Of a stretch of DNA of 64,000 nucleotides, positions 1-10,084 are shown piece by piece. A model generated the notes under the pieces. That model saw only the letters and a program-made list of their open reading frames with translations. It ran no database searches and had not been told where the DNA came from. This DNA comes from Trichopria drosophilae. Its lineage: Eukaryota; Arthropoda; Insecta; Hymenoptera; Diapriidae. The stretch covers positions 30,911,001-30,975,000 of the forward strand of contig CM059587.1 of the NCBI GenBank assembly GCA_030407085.1, given 5' to 3'. Every line of letters begins with the position of its first letter. Position 1 is the first letter of the stretch. The position numbers and the translations under genes are program-made.

Positions 1-813
1 TGAATAGTCATGAAAAATAACTAAATCTTTGTTGGAATATTTATGAAGTAGACATAAATATTCGATTTCAAGGACTAATTCGAAAACAGAAAATACGTGT
101 ATTAAAAAACAGCAAAATTGTATCTGCTAAATTTGCAAATGATTCAATGCAAGTTGCACATATTGACATTTTAAAATATGTGTAGTGCTACATTTTATTA
201 AATCAATATATTTTTTTGTAAATTTGCAGAAATTATTTCTTCGTATAATTATAAAATTTTCTGGAAACGATTCATAAAGCATATTTACTTTGTTTCTGTA
301 ATATTTTGTAAATTTAAAATGTTTTATTATTTCCATTTTAGTTCTGACTTTATTGCAGAAACAGTTATTTTTCGAACAAGGTTTTAAACGTTATGAAAAA
401 ACGACGCTTTATATAGCAAAAATATATATTTTTTTTAATTAGCAAACTTCCCTGAAAAGTCAAATAAGGTTGGTTTCTCAATGAAATTGAAATAGCTCTC
501 AAAATTAAGCTCTAATTTTTTGGGATATTATAGGAATTTACAGACAAAAACCAATGTCGCCCATGCTGAATAATAATACAATATTAAGGGGGTTAGAAAA
601 GGACAGGCAAGACGAGTCGGCTAATATTGGGAGGGAACACTGTACATCCCTAATACACGTATACATATTATCGATCATTTCATTAATTAAATCTAAGACG
701 ATGGAATATATAGGATGAGATGTTATTTATAACACATTTTTAAAGCTAGATGTTAAGTACGAAGATATGGTATTTTGTTGGTAATAAACAATACGTTACT
801 TTAATTGTTGTAG
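1..813. other. Utx intron (partial), no exon seen
   Basis: This AT-rich stretch upstream of the first recognisable Utx exon has no open frame resembling the earlier TPR repeats of UTX, so it is read as the 3' part of an intron. The preceding TPR exons must lie upstream of the window. A slightly GC-richer patch near 590-660 has no coding signature. Confidence 0.6.
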
Positions 814-997
814 GATGGATGTACCATGTGGTTGACTGTTCAGTGTTAGGAGTTACAAGACAACAAAAACAAGCAATCGCAATACACTGCCTCCAAAAAT
901 CTATTGAAGCTGAGCCAAAAAGTGGACAAAGTCTTTATCTACTTGGCCGCTGTTTAGCAGCTTCCGGAAAAGTTCACGATGCCTTTATCGCTTACAG
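814..997 (+). CDS. Utx exon a (TPR)
   Basis: This is the first visible Utx exon. It follows a tag acceptor (812-813), starts with two bases that finish a Gly codon, and ends with 'ag' of an Arg codon before gtacgg. It encodes GWMYHVVD and [21 protein letters not shown], typical of a UTX TPR. The phase joins the next exon exactly. Confidence 0.92.
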
Positions 998-3900
998 GTA
1001 CGGTATTAATTTTCATTTTTCCAACACAACATTCTTTCGTGCAGTTTCAACAATACTGATTATTTTATTACAATAAAATGTCAAAATGTGAATTCACCGT
1101 TTCGAATTAAATCGTTGGTTATTGGAATATGTTTTGGGAATTTTGGCGTAAAGTATTTGTGATTTATTTTTGTCATAAATTTAAAATGAGTAATTGATAT
1201 TAAGTGTTAACGTGGAAGGGCAAAAATCAAATTCTATTAATTTTCTTAATTATTTATCCGGTTTGGAGGGGGTCCATTTTGGAAAAAAAGATAAGAATTG
1301 TTTATTCTGTGTGTCTGACGTAGAATTTCCCGCTCTTTCAATGTTTGATGTAAAAAATGATGTGTTTCTATTTAAAAACTAAACTCGACCTTGAAACAAC
1401 ATTCAAGGGCACGGTGAAGGTTTCGATTGCTCCTAAATTATTGGGCATACTTTTGGATCACCCTATATATTATTATAATTTAAGCGTACAAAATTTGAGT
1501 TTCTTAAGATTTTTGTTTTCAATTTTTGACGAGTACACAATGTCATAATGTACGATTATGTTTCAAAATTCATCGTTTCTTAACTTTTTAACGGTCAGAT
1601 ATACAAAATTGCGCCGTGATGTTTCACTGTACATTTTAGTCTTACAGTGCAACGGATACGATTTTTCAATGTATATTTTTACTGGTCCAAAACCAAGTAA
1701 AATTTACTTTTGAAAAAGTGTTATCAAAATTTTGTACGTTTTGGAGTTAAACGATTAACGAAACTGGCTGAAGATTAGACAAACAAAATGGATGCAATCA
1801 TTTTCATTTTCAAAATTGACATTTCAATTATAGTTTATAATTAAACTTTATATATTTACCACCGCGTTTATTCGTTTAAAAATGTTGAATGTAAAACTCG
1901 TAGACATTCAGAGAATTATTTTTATTGTATACAAAGACAATGTTGCAACCGGAACTGTATTTCATTAATCTGATTAAAAACAGCTCTGTGTTGGTGATAA
2001 TTGACATCATTATGATCAATATTCACCAGACGAATTTGATGAAACATTTTATTTATTCTTTGACAAGTAATTTAATTTATGAGTTGACACTAATTATATC
2101 ATACCAATTATATGGACCTTTTAACGTATCGATTTCATATTAAATAAATTCAGTTCTTTTATCCACCGGTGTAGTAGTTCACTTTTCAGTTTCATAAAGA
2201 TATATGTAATTAACAATGTCAGTTTCGTGTTGCTCTCTACTATCTACTATAGAATATCCGTCCATAAATCCGAAGACACAGTTGCTGTCTGAGGGTGCAG
2301 CATATCCAAGGATTTCCTTGAATCATAAGTAACAATCACGTCAGTTAATTTTTTCTATACTGTACTAAAATATTTTCGAAACATTCCAGAAATTCTGTCG
2401 AGAAATCCGAAGGCAACGCTGATACGTGGTGCAGCATAGGAGTGTTGTATCAACAACAGAATCAACCCTTAGATGCCCTGCAAGCCTACGTCTGTGCAGT
2501 TCAACTCGACAAGTCCCATTCAGCAGCTTGGACGAATCTCGGTATTCTATATGAAAGTCACAGCCAACCAAAGGACGCTTTGGTTTGCTACGTGAACGCT
2601 TCCAGGTAATGATCAAGTACCAATTTTTATAAATCCCGATCAAGATTTGAAAGTTATATTCACTTTTCGTCAACTGAAATGAGCTCATTGCCTCTAAAAG
2701 TCCATCGAATTTTGAATATTTTTCTCATTTCAAGATCCGGCGTATAATTTCAGAAAATTCGGAATGTAGAAATTAATACTTTGATATTTAGTAAGCCGGC
2801 GCTTACTAACGATACTGTTTCCAGAGGCAACAACAGCACCCCAAATTGCACAAGCCCGATAGTCGGCTTGGGCGGCGCAAAGTCTAACGGCAGTACACCG
2901 ATGAACCCGTCTTTGCAGCAACGTATTAACTTCTTACAAAGTAATTTGAGCCAAGCACCAATGCCTTCCGTGGCCACGAAGTAAGTTGACTAAAGTTCAG
3001 CAAAAAATTTCTGAAAACGTAATATTTTGTGTTTGGATGGCTCGATTAATTGAATTATGTTAAGGAGACGGCAATTACCGTCCATCGAGGAGGCTTGGAA
3101 CATGCCCATCAGTGCCGAACTTTCAAGTCGGCAGCAGCAGCAGCAAGCTCCTGGTGGTGGCTCAAACTACAAGTATGGAAACACACAAGCCGGACCACCT
3201 CCACCGTATCCGCAAGGTCAGGCTCCGAATGCCACCACCAAAAGGTTCAAGGTAAGAATATCATTGACAAATCAACAACAATAGATCAATCGAACAAATT
3301 TATCAATGGCATGAACATTTTTAGCCTGGTGAAGAACCCGTGTCGCCGGGTGCTGCGCAACGGCCGCCGCAGTTCTATCTTACGCCGCAGCAAATGCAGA
3401 TGCTGCAATTCCTACAGCAGAACCACGGCAGTTTGACGCCGCAGCAGCAAGGTTTGCTGGCTCAGCTACAGCATCAGTACAGGTCGATGCAGCAACATCA
3501 GCAACAAATTCGACTGCAACAACAACAAGCGGCCCAACGAGGTTTGCGACCGGGTCAACCAGGTTACCCGATGGGATACACGCATGCTCAGCCGGGACAA
3601 CCTGGAGTGATCAAGAATTATGGAATGCCACAGCAACCTGTAAGTTTAGATTGCTAGAAGATCTTTTTTTATTTCCTAGATACAGTATTATAAGTCGATT
3701 TCGTTACAGCAACAGGGAGGCACAGTGGCGCTGCAAACAGGTTTCTCCGATTCAAATGTTGGTTATAACGCGGCAGCGACTGGTAACACCCAACAAACAG
3801 CAGGAATGCCTTACAAGTCCGCTTCAGATCCAACCTACCCGCAACGACCACAACCACCCGCGTCGGGTCAATTCAATCAGTATCAGTCGAGTCAGTTTTC

Positions 3901-6189
3901 GGCGCAAGGATACACCCAGATTTCTTCAACGACCAGCTGTTACCCAGAGGGTACGGCTGGAGGCAACAAGGACCTGGGGGTAACAGACCAGGAACTTCAA
4001 GCTCTTCTGGCGCAGAAGGACATTGCGACTTCTCTGGCCGAAGACCTTTTGAAGCACTTCGGATCCGAGGACCTGGAAGTTAAGGAGGAGTCGTCGGCAG
4101 GTGTAAACAACGGAACTTTGAGCTCTGGACCGTTTTCACCGTCGAATCTGGACGACAATAGCGATAAGATAAAGGAAGTGAAAGTTGAGAAGTGTGACGA
4201 GCAGCCGTCGAGCACGTCAAAGATGAATTCGTTCAAGGATGAAAAACCTACCTCGGCGGTAGAAACTATCAAGTGTGAAGCGACGTCGAGCACGAACAAG
4301 GATCCGATTCTCAGATGCGAACCCGTGCTGAAATTGGAGAGGTTGTACGAGTCCCATCCGGAACCGGAATTGAGCATAGAAATGGACGCCAAAAGTCTCA
4401 CCGACGCCTGCAAAGGTCAAGGCTTGAAGGGAGTGCCGAATTGCTCTATACTCAGCGACAAGTCGCCTCCGCCATCACCACCAGAACCACCGATTCAGAG
4501 GCTGACCAAGGAGCAGCTCCTGCCACCAACACCCAGCGTCTTCCTCGAGAATAAAAAAGACGCGTTTAGTCCCCAGCTTCAAGAATTTTGCTTGAAGCAT
4601 CCGATCGCCGCAATCCGAGGCTTGGCGGCCGCCCTGAAGCTCGATCTCGGCCTGTTCTCAACCAAGACCCTGGTCGAGGCGAATCCCGATCACGGAATCG
4701 AGGTCAGGACTCAGATGCAGCAAACGAGCGACGAGAACTGGGACCCGGTGCTTTCTCGCAAAGTTTGGGGATGCATCAGCCATCGAAGTCACACGACGAT
4801 AGCCAAGTACGCGCAATATCAAGCTTCCAGCTTCCAAGAGAGTCTCAAAGAAGAGCGCGAAAAATCCCAGGGCATCCACGCCCCGAATCTGTCAGATTCG
4901 GATTCCAAGGACAGCACTGGAGTCGTGAAGAGGAAAAAGAACGCGTACGGACTGCCGGGTCGACCAGGTTCGAAAATGTTACGTTTCGGCACAAACGTCG
5001 ACTTGTCCGATGAGAGGAAGTGGAAAGCGCAGTTACAAGAGTTAATGAAGCTGCCTGCATTCGCCCGAGTCGTTTCGGCGGGTAACATGCTCAGTCACGT
5101 TGGACATGTAATTTTGGGAATGAATACCGTCCAGCTGTACATGAAGGTTAGTAAAATGAACATTGAGATTTTGTTGGGATTCTTTCGTCTGGAATTGACC
5201 AATTTTTCGTTTTTATTCAGGTTCCTGGAAGCCGAACACCAGGACATCAGGAAAATAACAATTTCTGCTCTATCAATATCAATATCGGCCCGGGCGACTG
5301 CGAATGGTTCGCCGTGCCAGACGCGTACTGGGGTGTCATTTGTGCCCTTTGCGAACGGAACAACATCAATTACTTGCATGGAAGTTGGTGGCCATCCATG
5401 GAAGATTTATACGAAGAAGGAATTCCTGTTTACAGGTTCCTCCAGAGACCAGGAGATTTAGTTTGGGTGAATGCTGGTAAGTGATCGAAACAATAGAATT
5501 TTGTTGCTGTAGTTAAAATGACTGGTATAATAATTGAAATGTTTTTCAGGTTGCGTTCACTGGGTACAAGCAGTTGGATGGTGCAATAACATCGCCTGGA
5601 ACGTTGGACCATTGACAGCTCGACAGTATCAATTAGCTATCGAACGGTACGAGTGGAATAAGCTGCAGTCCTTTAAATCTATTGTTCCCATGGTTCATCT
5701 TTCTTGGAATCTGGCCAGAAATATTAAGGTCTCGGATCCGCGACTCTTCGAATTGATAAAGAACTGCCTGCTGAGAACAATGCGCCAGTGTTGCTTGATT
5801 CTTGAATTCGTCAAGAGCAAAGGGGTCGAAGTGCGCTTCCATGGACGTGGAAAGAACGAAGCGTCGCATTACTGCGGTCAATGCGAGGTAAAAATATTTT
5901 TACTTATTTAAACATTCTCTAATCAATTTTGGTTAAAAATTTTACTTAAAAATGAAATATTAAATTGCAGATCGAAGTTTTCAACATTCTGTTCATTCGT
6001 GAACAAGAGAAGCGTCACGTGGTCCACTGCATGGATTGCGCTCGAAAACAGGCGCCATCTTTGGAAGGTTTCGTCTGCCTGGAGGAATATCGCATGAACG
6101 ACCTGATGGAAGTTTACGACAACTTCACGATGCAGACGGGTCAAACCGCTCCGGCAGCCATCACGGCTCAGACGAGTCAGCCATCCTGA
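814..6189 (+). CDS. Utx (KDM6A-type histone H3K27 demethylase), 3' nine exons, 5' end outside window
   Basis: UTX is a nuclear Fe(II)/2-oxoglutarate dioxygenase that removes di- and trimethyl marks from H3 lysine 27 and works in COMPASS-like MLL3/4 (Trr) complexes. Joined exons (814-997, 2390-2605, 2825-2980, 3065-3251, 3325-3639, 3710-5146, 5221-5476, 5550-5887, 5971-6189) give about 1102 residues without a frame break. Residues 1-135 are the last TPR repeats (words [28 protein letters not shown]). Residues 250-620 are a Gln/Pro/Ser-rich linker. From about 620 comes the pre-JmjC block ([26 protein letters not shown]), then JmjC. The Fe ligands are His841 and Glu843 (GHQENN) and His921 (CVHWVQ). 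The zinc site is C1026, C1029, C1050 and C1053. Human KDM6A is about 1400 residues, so roughly 300 N-terminal residues are missing here. The catalytic residues are all intact, arguing for an active enzyme rather than a degenerate UTY-like copy. Confidence 0.95.
998..2389. other. Utx intron; possible repeat remnant at 1250-1475
   Basis: No exon is seen in this 1.4-kb intron. The stretch ending near 1475 finishes with 'ggatcaccctatatat', which resembles the reversed 'atacagggtgatcc' termini often found on insect DNA-transposon relics. No matching left end could be placed, so this is only a suspicion. Confidence 0.4.
2390..2605 (+). CDS. Utx exon b (TPR)
   Basis: The exon lies between a ccag acceptor and a gtaatg donor and has a 1-base start and a 2-base end. 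It encodes two TPR-type helix pairs with the UTX words [16 protein letters not shown] and [14 protein letters not shown], then VCYVNASR. This is among the most conserved parts of the protein. Confidence 0.95.
2825..2980 (+). CDS. Utx exon c
   Basis: The reading runs from [11 protein letters not shown] to [22 protein letters not shown]. The motif RI.(Y/F)LQ..L matches the same place in vertebrate UTX just after the TPRs. The donor is gtaagt at 2981, and the exon ends two bases into a Lys codon. Confidence 0.88.
3065..3251 (+). CDS. Utx exon d
   Basis: It opens with [22 protein letters not shown], matching the [16 protein letters not shown] block of UTX. A CAG/CAA tract (3132-3146) encodes a short polyGln run. 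The donor is gtaaga. The acceptor (ttaag) is weak, but the only phase that rebuilds the conserved block uses it. Confidence 0.88.
3325..3639 (+). CDS. Utx exon e (Gln-rich linker)
   Basis: The exon holds 105 whole codons. The reading includes [16 protein letters not shown] and [19 protein letters not shown], equivalent to the LTPQKLQ.L..L / LEQLESQF.LMQQHQ segment of UTX, followed by Gly/Pro-rich sequence. CAA/CAG-rich but not a pure repeat. Confidence 0.88.
3710..5146 (+). CDS. Utx exon f (large linker and start of catalytic region)
   Basis: This exon of 479 whole codons runs from QQGGTVALQ to NTVQLYMK. The first two-thirds is low-conservation Ser/Pro/Glu-rich linker with a possible regulatory role. 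From about base 4490 the conserved pre-JmjC block starts ([30 protein letters not shown]). It continues through [20 protein letters not shown] and [19 protein letters not shown], which are diagnostic of UTX/JMJD3. The donor is gttagt. Confidence 0.95.
5221..5476 (+). CDS. Utx exon g (JmjC, Fe ligands 1 and 2)
   Basis: It encodes [15 protein letters not shown] with the HxE pair of the iron centre, then [30 protein letters not shown] and [10 protein letters not shown]. It ends one base into a Gly codon before gtaagt. Confidence 0.95.
5550..5887 (+). CDS. Utx exon h (JmjC, third Fe ligand; zinc pair 1)
   Basis: It begins [21 protein letters not shown], carrying the distal His of the iron site, then [20 protein letters not shown]. 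It ends at HYCGQCE, the first Cys pair of the C-terminal zinc-binding domain. The donor is gtaaaa. Confidence 0.95.
5971..6189 (+). CDS. Utx last coding exon (zinc pair 2, stop)
   Basis: It reads [10 protein letters not shown], then VVHCMDCAR (second Cys pair), [19 protein letters not shown], and a short Thr/Ala-rich tail ending at TGA (6187-6189). The length and ending match UTX family proteins. Confidence 0.95.
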   Translation: MEVFNILFIREQEKRHVVHCMDCARKQAPSLEGFVCLEEYRMNDLMEVYDNFTMQTGQTAPAAITAQTSQPS

Positions 6190-9100
6190 GACGACGAGGA
6201 GGACCACAGTTGTTCGGACTACTTACCTACGGCGTAACGATACACAGAGTGCAATTCCTCCAGGGGACGAGGGCGCACCTTCGGCGTCGGCGCGAGTCTA
6301 GGTACCTGAGAGATACGCTAGACGATCGACGATTCCAACGCCGCGCCGCTTGTACAGGAACTCTTAGTTTAATTATTTGCCGTACGGGGCGCTCGTCAAG
6401 GTGCTTCCGGTACACGTCGTCCCAAAAAGGCGTCACGGACGATCCAAGTACGTCGGGATAGCACTTTCAAAAGGGTCTTCGCGACTACTAATTCGTCACG
6501 CAATAATATTTACATAGTAATTAATACTAGCGATAGTGGTAATGATTAGCGATAGTTGAGGCAAGAGTTAGCGTTTAAACAGTAATAATGTCGGCGGAAC
6601 GCGAAGGCCTTTTGGAAAACCGCTTCGCTCGAAACCGCGATCGATCACTGCCAATCACGGTGACATCTCGGTGATAACCAATGTTTTCATTTTTTATTTC
6701 CCTCAAAAAAAAAAATAACGGCTCCGACGGCCGTTGGTTTTTACACCTGGAAGAACGAGAGAACAATTCGTTTCGAACGACTGCTCAGGAAAAATAAAAG
6801 ATCCGAACGCCTTCATCGGCTCTCGATAGGCGAATTTAGCGAATACGCACTCTACTGTGATGCATCCGGCGTTTCGTTCACGAAATTAGTTGGTAGATTA
6901 GGTCGTGCACGTGAACGCGCGGTCCAGCCGTTGCTAACATAACCTACAAAGTATCGAAACAATTTACATCTAGAATTTTGACTTGTTAGGTTAGGTCGGC
7001 AACAGTTCCAGACCTCCTTGATACAAATTTTTCTAGACTTCTTCGCGTTTATCGATCCGTCCATCGGGAAATAAAGTGCTGCGCAAGAAATTATACTTTT
7101 ACAGGCTGATGTGTTGGAAATCTTTCCAAGAAATTGCGGTTTATATTTTTTTAAAGAAAAAAAAAATTGTAACCGGAATTTTTGTTCGCTGGAAATTTCA
7201 ACACGGGAAAAGCCGAAAGTTTAATAAAATTTTCCACCTGCCACGCGTTGCTTTTAACGCTTTTAACGATCCATACAGCACGCCCGAGACGAAATTTGTC
7301 AATTGGACGGAGGTGGGGGGATTTGGTCAAGACGATCGTTTTGTTTTAGAATATGAAACTCAGTCGTTCGATGAAGTCGAAATTATGAACGATTTTACTT
7401 CGTTGACGTTCGCGACAGTCGGTTGCTAGAACGACGCGCCCGGCAATGATCTCAATTTTTCATTCGTTTTGCCTTTTTTTCTTTGTTTGCCGATTTTGGC
7501 AGCCATCGGCGATGAAATCTGCCAATGTGTGTCGCACTGATTTCACGATTTTGACTAACAATTAGGTCAATTGTGCATAATGATGATACGTTTAACGCGA
7601 TTTATAAATATACGAAACGTCGTCGTTTAAGGAACGAACCGCCGAGGGGTCCGATTTTTCTTTCGACGTTCTCCAAAGTCGTTGGTTTTTTGTTTTGGTT
7701 AATTTCGTGTTCCTTTTTTTCCTGCTTTACGATAACGCGATTTTCGCGTCTCGCATCCTTCGGCGGTTCGATTAAATCGACGGAACTTTCTGCTTCGATC
7801 TTTAGGAAATTTATAATTTGTTGACGGATGCGACTCGATGTTCCGTTGGCGAAGACATTTTACAAAGCATGGATGATCGAGTCGCCCTCGAATGGATTCC
7901 GACTGACCGATTGACGCGTCAATTTTGAACGACGATTTATCGAGATTTCTAGAGAAAAAAAATCGGTACAGCGGGTATCGTTAATTCGCGTTGTTACCGA
8001 TTGGGTAATATAATAAACCCGAATAACGTTTAGTTTTTCTGACCGCTAGAGAAGGCCTCTGGCGGTGAGAAAGCTAAGCTTCGATGTAAAAAGAGACATT
8101 TTAACGATACCCAGCGAAAGTACCAGCGCGAGGCTTTCATATCGTCCATTGGCGGGAATCTCTTCGAGAGGTTAGCTTAGGTAAATGAAATGTTAGATTT
8201 ATTATTTCGTAGAATCAATTTTATTGTAAATAGTAACGATTTTGTCTCTTCGATGAAAGGGTGCGAAAGTGAGTGAATGTTAGTTGTGAGTGATCGAGCG
8301 CCAGTGTGTTTATAAAGTATCCGTAGCGTACAACATCTGTACACCAGCACGCACGACATCCTTCGAATCATGTATTTTCGTATAAACCACCAGTCGGTTT
8401 ACACGGAGCTGCGACGACTCAAAACAAAAAAAAAATGAGGCACGGCACAAAAAAGGTACACTTCCGCATCCACTTTGCTTGAAAACCAGATGTATTTTTT
8501 GAAAGCTGCAAGTAAGAATAGCGCCATTAAGGGAAGCGAGGTCTCTCCGTGAATCAACTCCGCGTAAACGACCAAGTGAAGGGGGGAGAGAACGAAACCT
8601 ATTTTCGCTAAACAGAATTCTCAAAAAAAAAAGAAAAAAAGGATTCGAAAATTTCGCGTCACATTGGAGAATCTATTTTTGTTTTTCGTGGCGAGAATCG
8701 TGACGGGAAGCCAATATTTTTCGATCACAACACTCAGTAAAGCTAGTGGGTAGTAAGGGGATATTTTCACATAACGAACGAGAGAGTACGACACGTTCAC
8801 TGCCAAAATTGTGATATACGTAATTGCTCCGCACCCGCATCAACCCGTACGCTCTCGCTGTGGTTTCCTACTTTGTCGAGCGTTTTACCGGAATACCAGC
8901 GTAACAGGCAGAGAGAGAGATAGAGAGGGAGAGGTAGGGAAAGGGAAATTGAAAAAGAAACAAAAGAACGGAAAAATGGACATATTTTTAAACAAATATC
9001 AGTTTTACTGTTGGAAAAGACAAGAAAAAAAAAGTAACGAGACAAGAAAAACCTCAGGCCGCCCGCAGCGCTCTTCTATGTACTATGTTTACGTGTACAG

Positions 9101-9490
9101 TGCCTTTGTAACTTAAAAGAATGTAAAAAGGCCGATGCTTCGCACGACTGCCGCGAGGGGGTCCACGGACGTCTCCGCAGCGACAATCGACGATCGGCTT
9201 CACCGGATCCTGAACACGCGTCTCTCGTGTTTTACTTTGTAACAGTTAGTTACGCGACTAGTGTAATTAGACTATCGGCGAGATATATATTGTAAAACTG
9301 TACAGTCAAACGAATGATCTCGTCAATACGCGAGATCCACTTGTAGGTAGCCCTATTATATTATTATTATTTTTATTATTATTATTACATTATTACCTTT
9401 ATGAACTCTTAATTACAGCGAATCATTATTCCAATTGATTGATGATATTGTGTTTACCATATTCATGTAATATACAGTTACGATGAAAAT
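6190..9490 (+). other. probable Utx 3'UTR / convergent intergenic region
   Basis: No conserved coding frame occurs between the two genes. From 6190 to about 9300 the DNA is less AT-rich than the introns and nearly free of the repeat types seen later, as in a long transcribed UTR. Candidate AATAAA signals lie at 6793-6798, 7070-7075 and 8012-8017. An ATT-rich run (about 9354-9392) and an AATATA followed by a T/G-rich stretch near 9469-9505 would suit a distal cleavage site. The extent is an inference. Confidence 0.4.
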
Positions 9491-9507
9491 CTATCTTTGT
9501 TTGTTCA

Positions 9508-9513
9508 TTTATT
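9508..9513 (-). terminator. candidate Ac78C polyadenylation signal
   Basis: The reverse strand reads AATAAA here, about 360 bases past the Ac78C stop codon. It is the first good signal downstream of that gene. If used, the 3' ends of the two convergent transcripts would meet or nearly meet around 9490-9510. Confidence 0.4.
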
Positions 9514-9618
9514 ACACCCTCAGTGGAGAGAAACTTTCGGAATATGTCATCCATTTTGCAGATCGGAAAACCTTCGCATGAAACATTCCACTAACGAAAA
9601 ACTTTGCTCGTAACGAAA

Positions 9619-9690
9619 TAGCGCCATCTGTAGCAAAAATAATTAAAGTTAACATTTATACGAGTTTCTATTTTCGCCGCAGATGGCGCA
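9619..9690. repeat. short inverted repeat with GCGCCATCT arms
   Basis: Arms of about 22 bases (9619-9640 and 9669-9690) pair with few mismatches around an approximately 30-base loop. The core is GCGCCATCT / AGATGGCGC. A lone AGATGGCGC also occurs near 37273. It may be a tiny MITE or a structured UTR element. Confidence 0.5.
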
Positions 9691-9871
9691 GTTTCCGTCA
9701 GAAGCAAAAAAGGAAAAATCGATCCCAAAAAGTCCCGACAATTCCTTTCCACTTTAGGCTACGCAGGCACTACCCGTAATTCCGAACGTACGTGAGTTCG
9801 ACCTGCGAACTTAGTATTCCTTTCTTCCGCACACATAGTTCGTATAAAAATTTCACGTGCTGAAATGATCT

Positions 9872-10084
9872 TTACGCTCTGCGATGAGCGATCATTTGTT
9901 TACGCCGAGCCTGGACTACGCCGTACACCACTGCAGCAAGGCTGCGACAACTGCTGCGGTCCCTAGCAGTGCCCTCTGCTCGCAGGGTTCCTTTACCCAG
10001 GACGAAATATGTCTCCATGGTTCCTTTTCCTTTGACCTCGATAAGACCACGCCTCTTGGTCTTGTAACCTCGAGATTCGAGAAA
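9872..10084 (-). CDS. Ac78C terminal exon (end of C2, C2b tail, stop)
   Basis: It opens [20 protein letters not shown], with the VKGKG phosphate-binding loop, then [11 protein letters not shown]. The C2b tail has [20 protein letters not shown], which aligns with the C-terminal calmodulin-binding stretch [20 protein letters not shown] of ADCY8. The stop TAA is at 9872-9874 on the reverse strand. An overlapping open frame on the + strand here is only a shadow. Confidence 0.93.
   Translation of the reverse strand, partial: FLESRGYKTKRRGLIEVKGKGTMETYFVLGKGTLRAEGTARDRSSCRSLAAVVYGVVQARRKQMIAHRRA

Noticed and set aside
7076..7824. Open frames of 83-117 codons after the Utx stop
   Set aside because: They have no conserved motif and no splice partner and lie inside the probable Utx 3'UTR.
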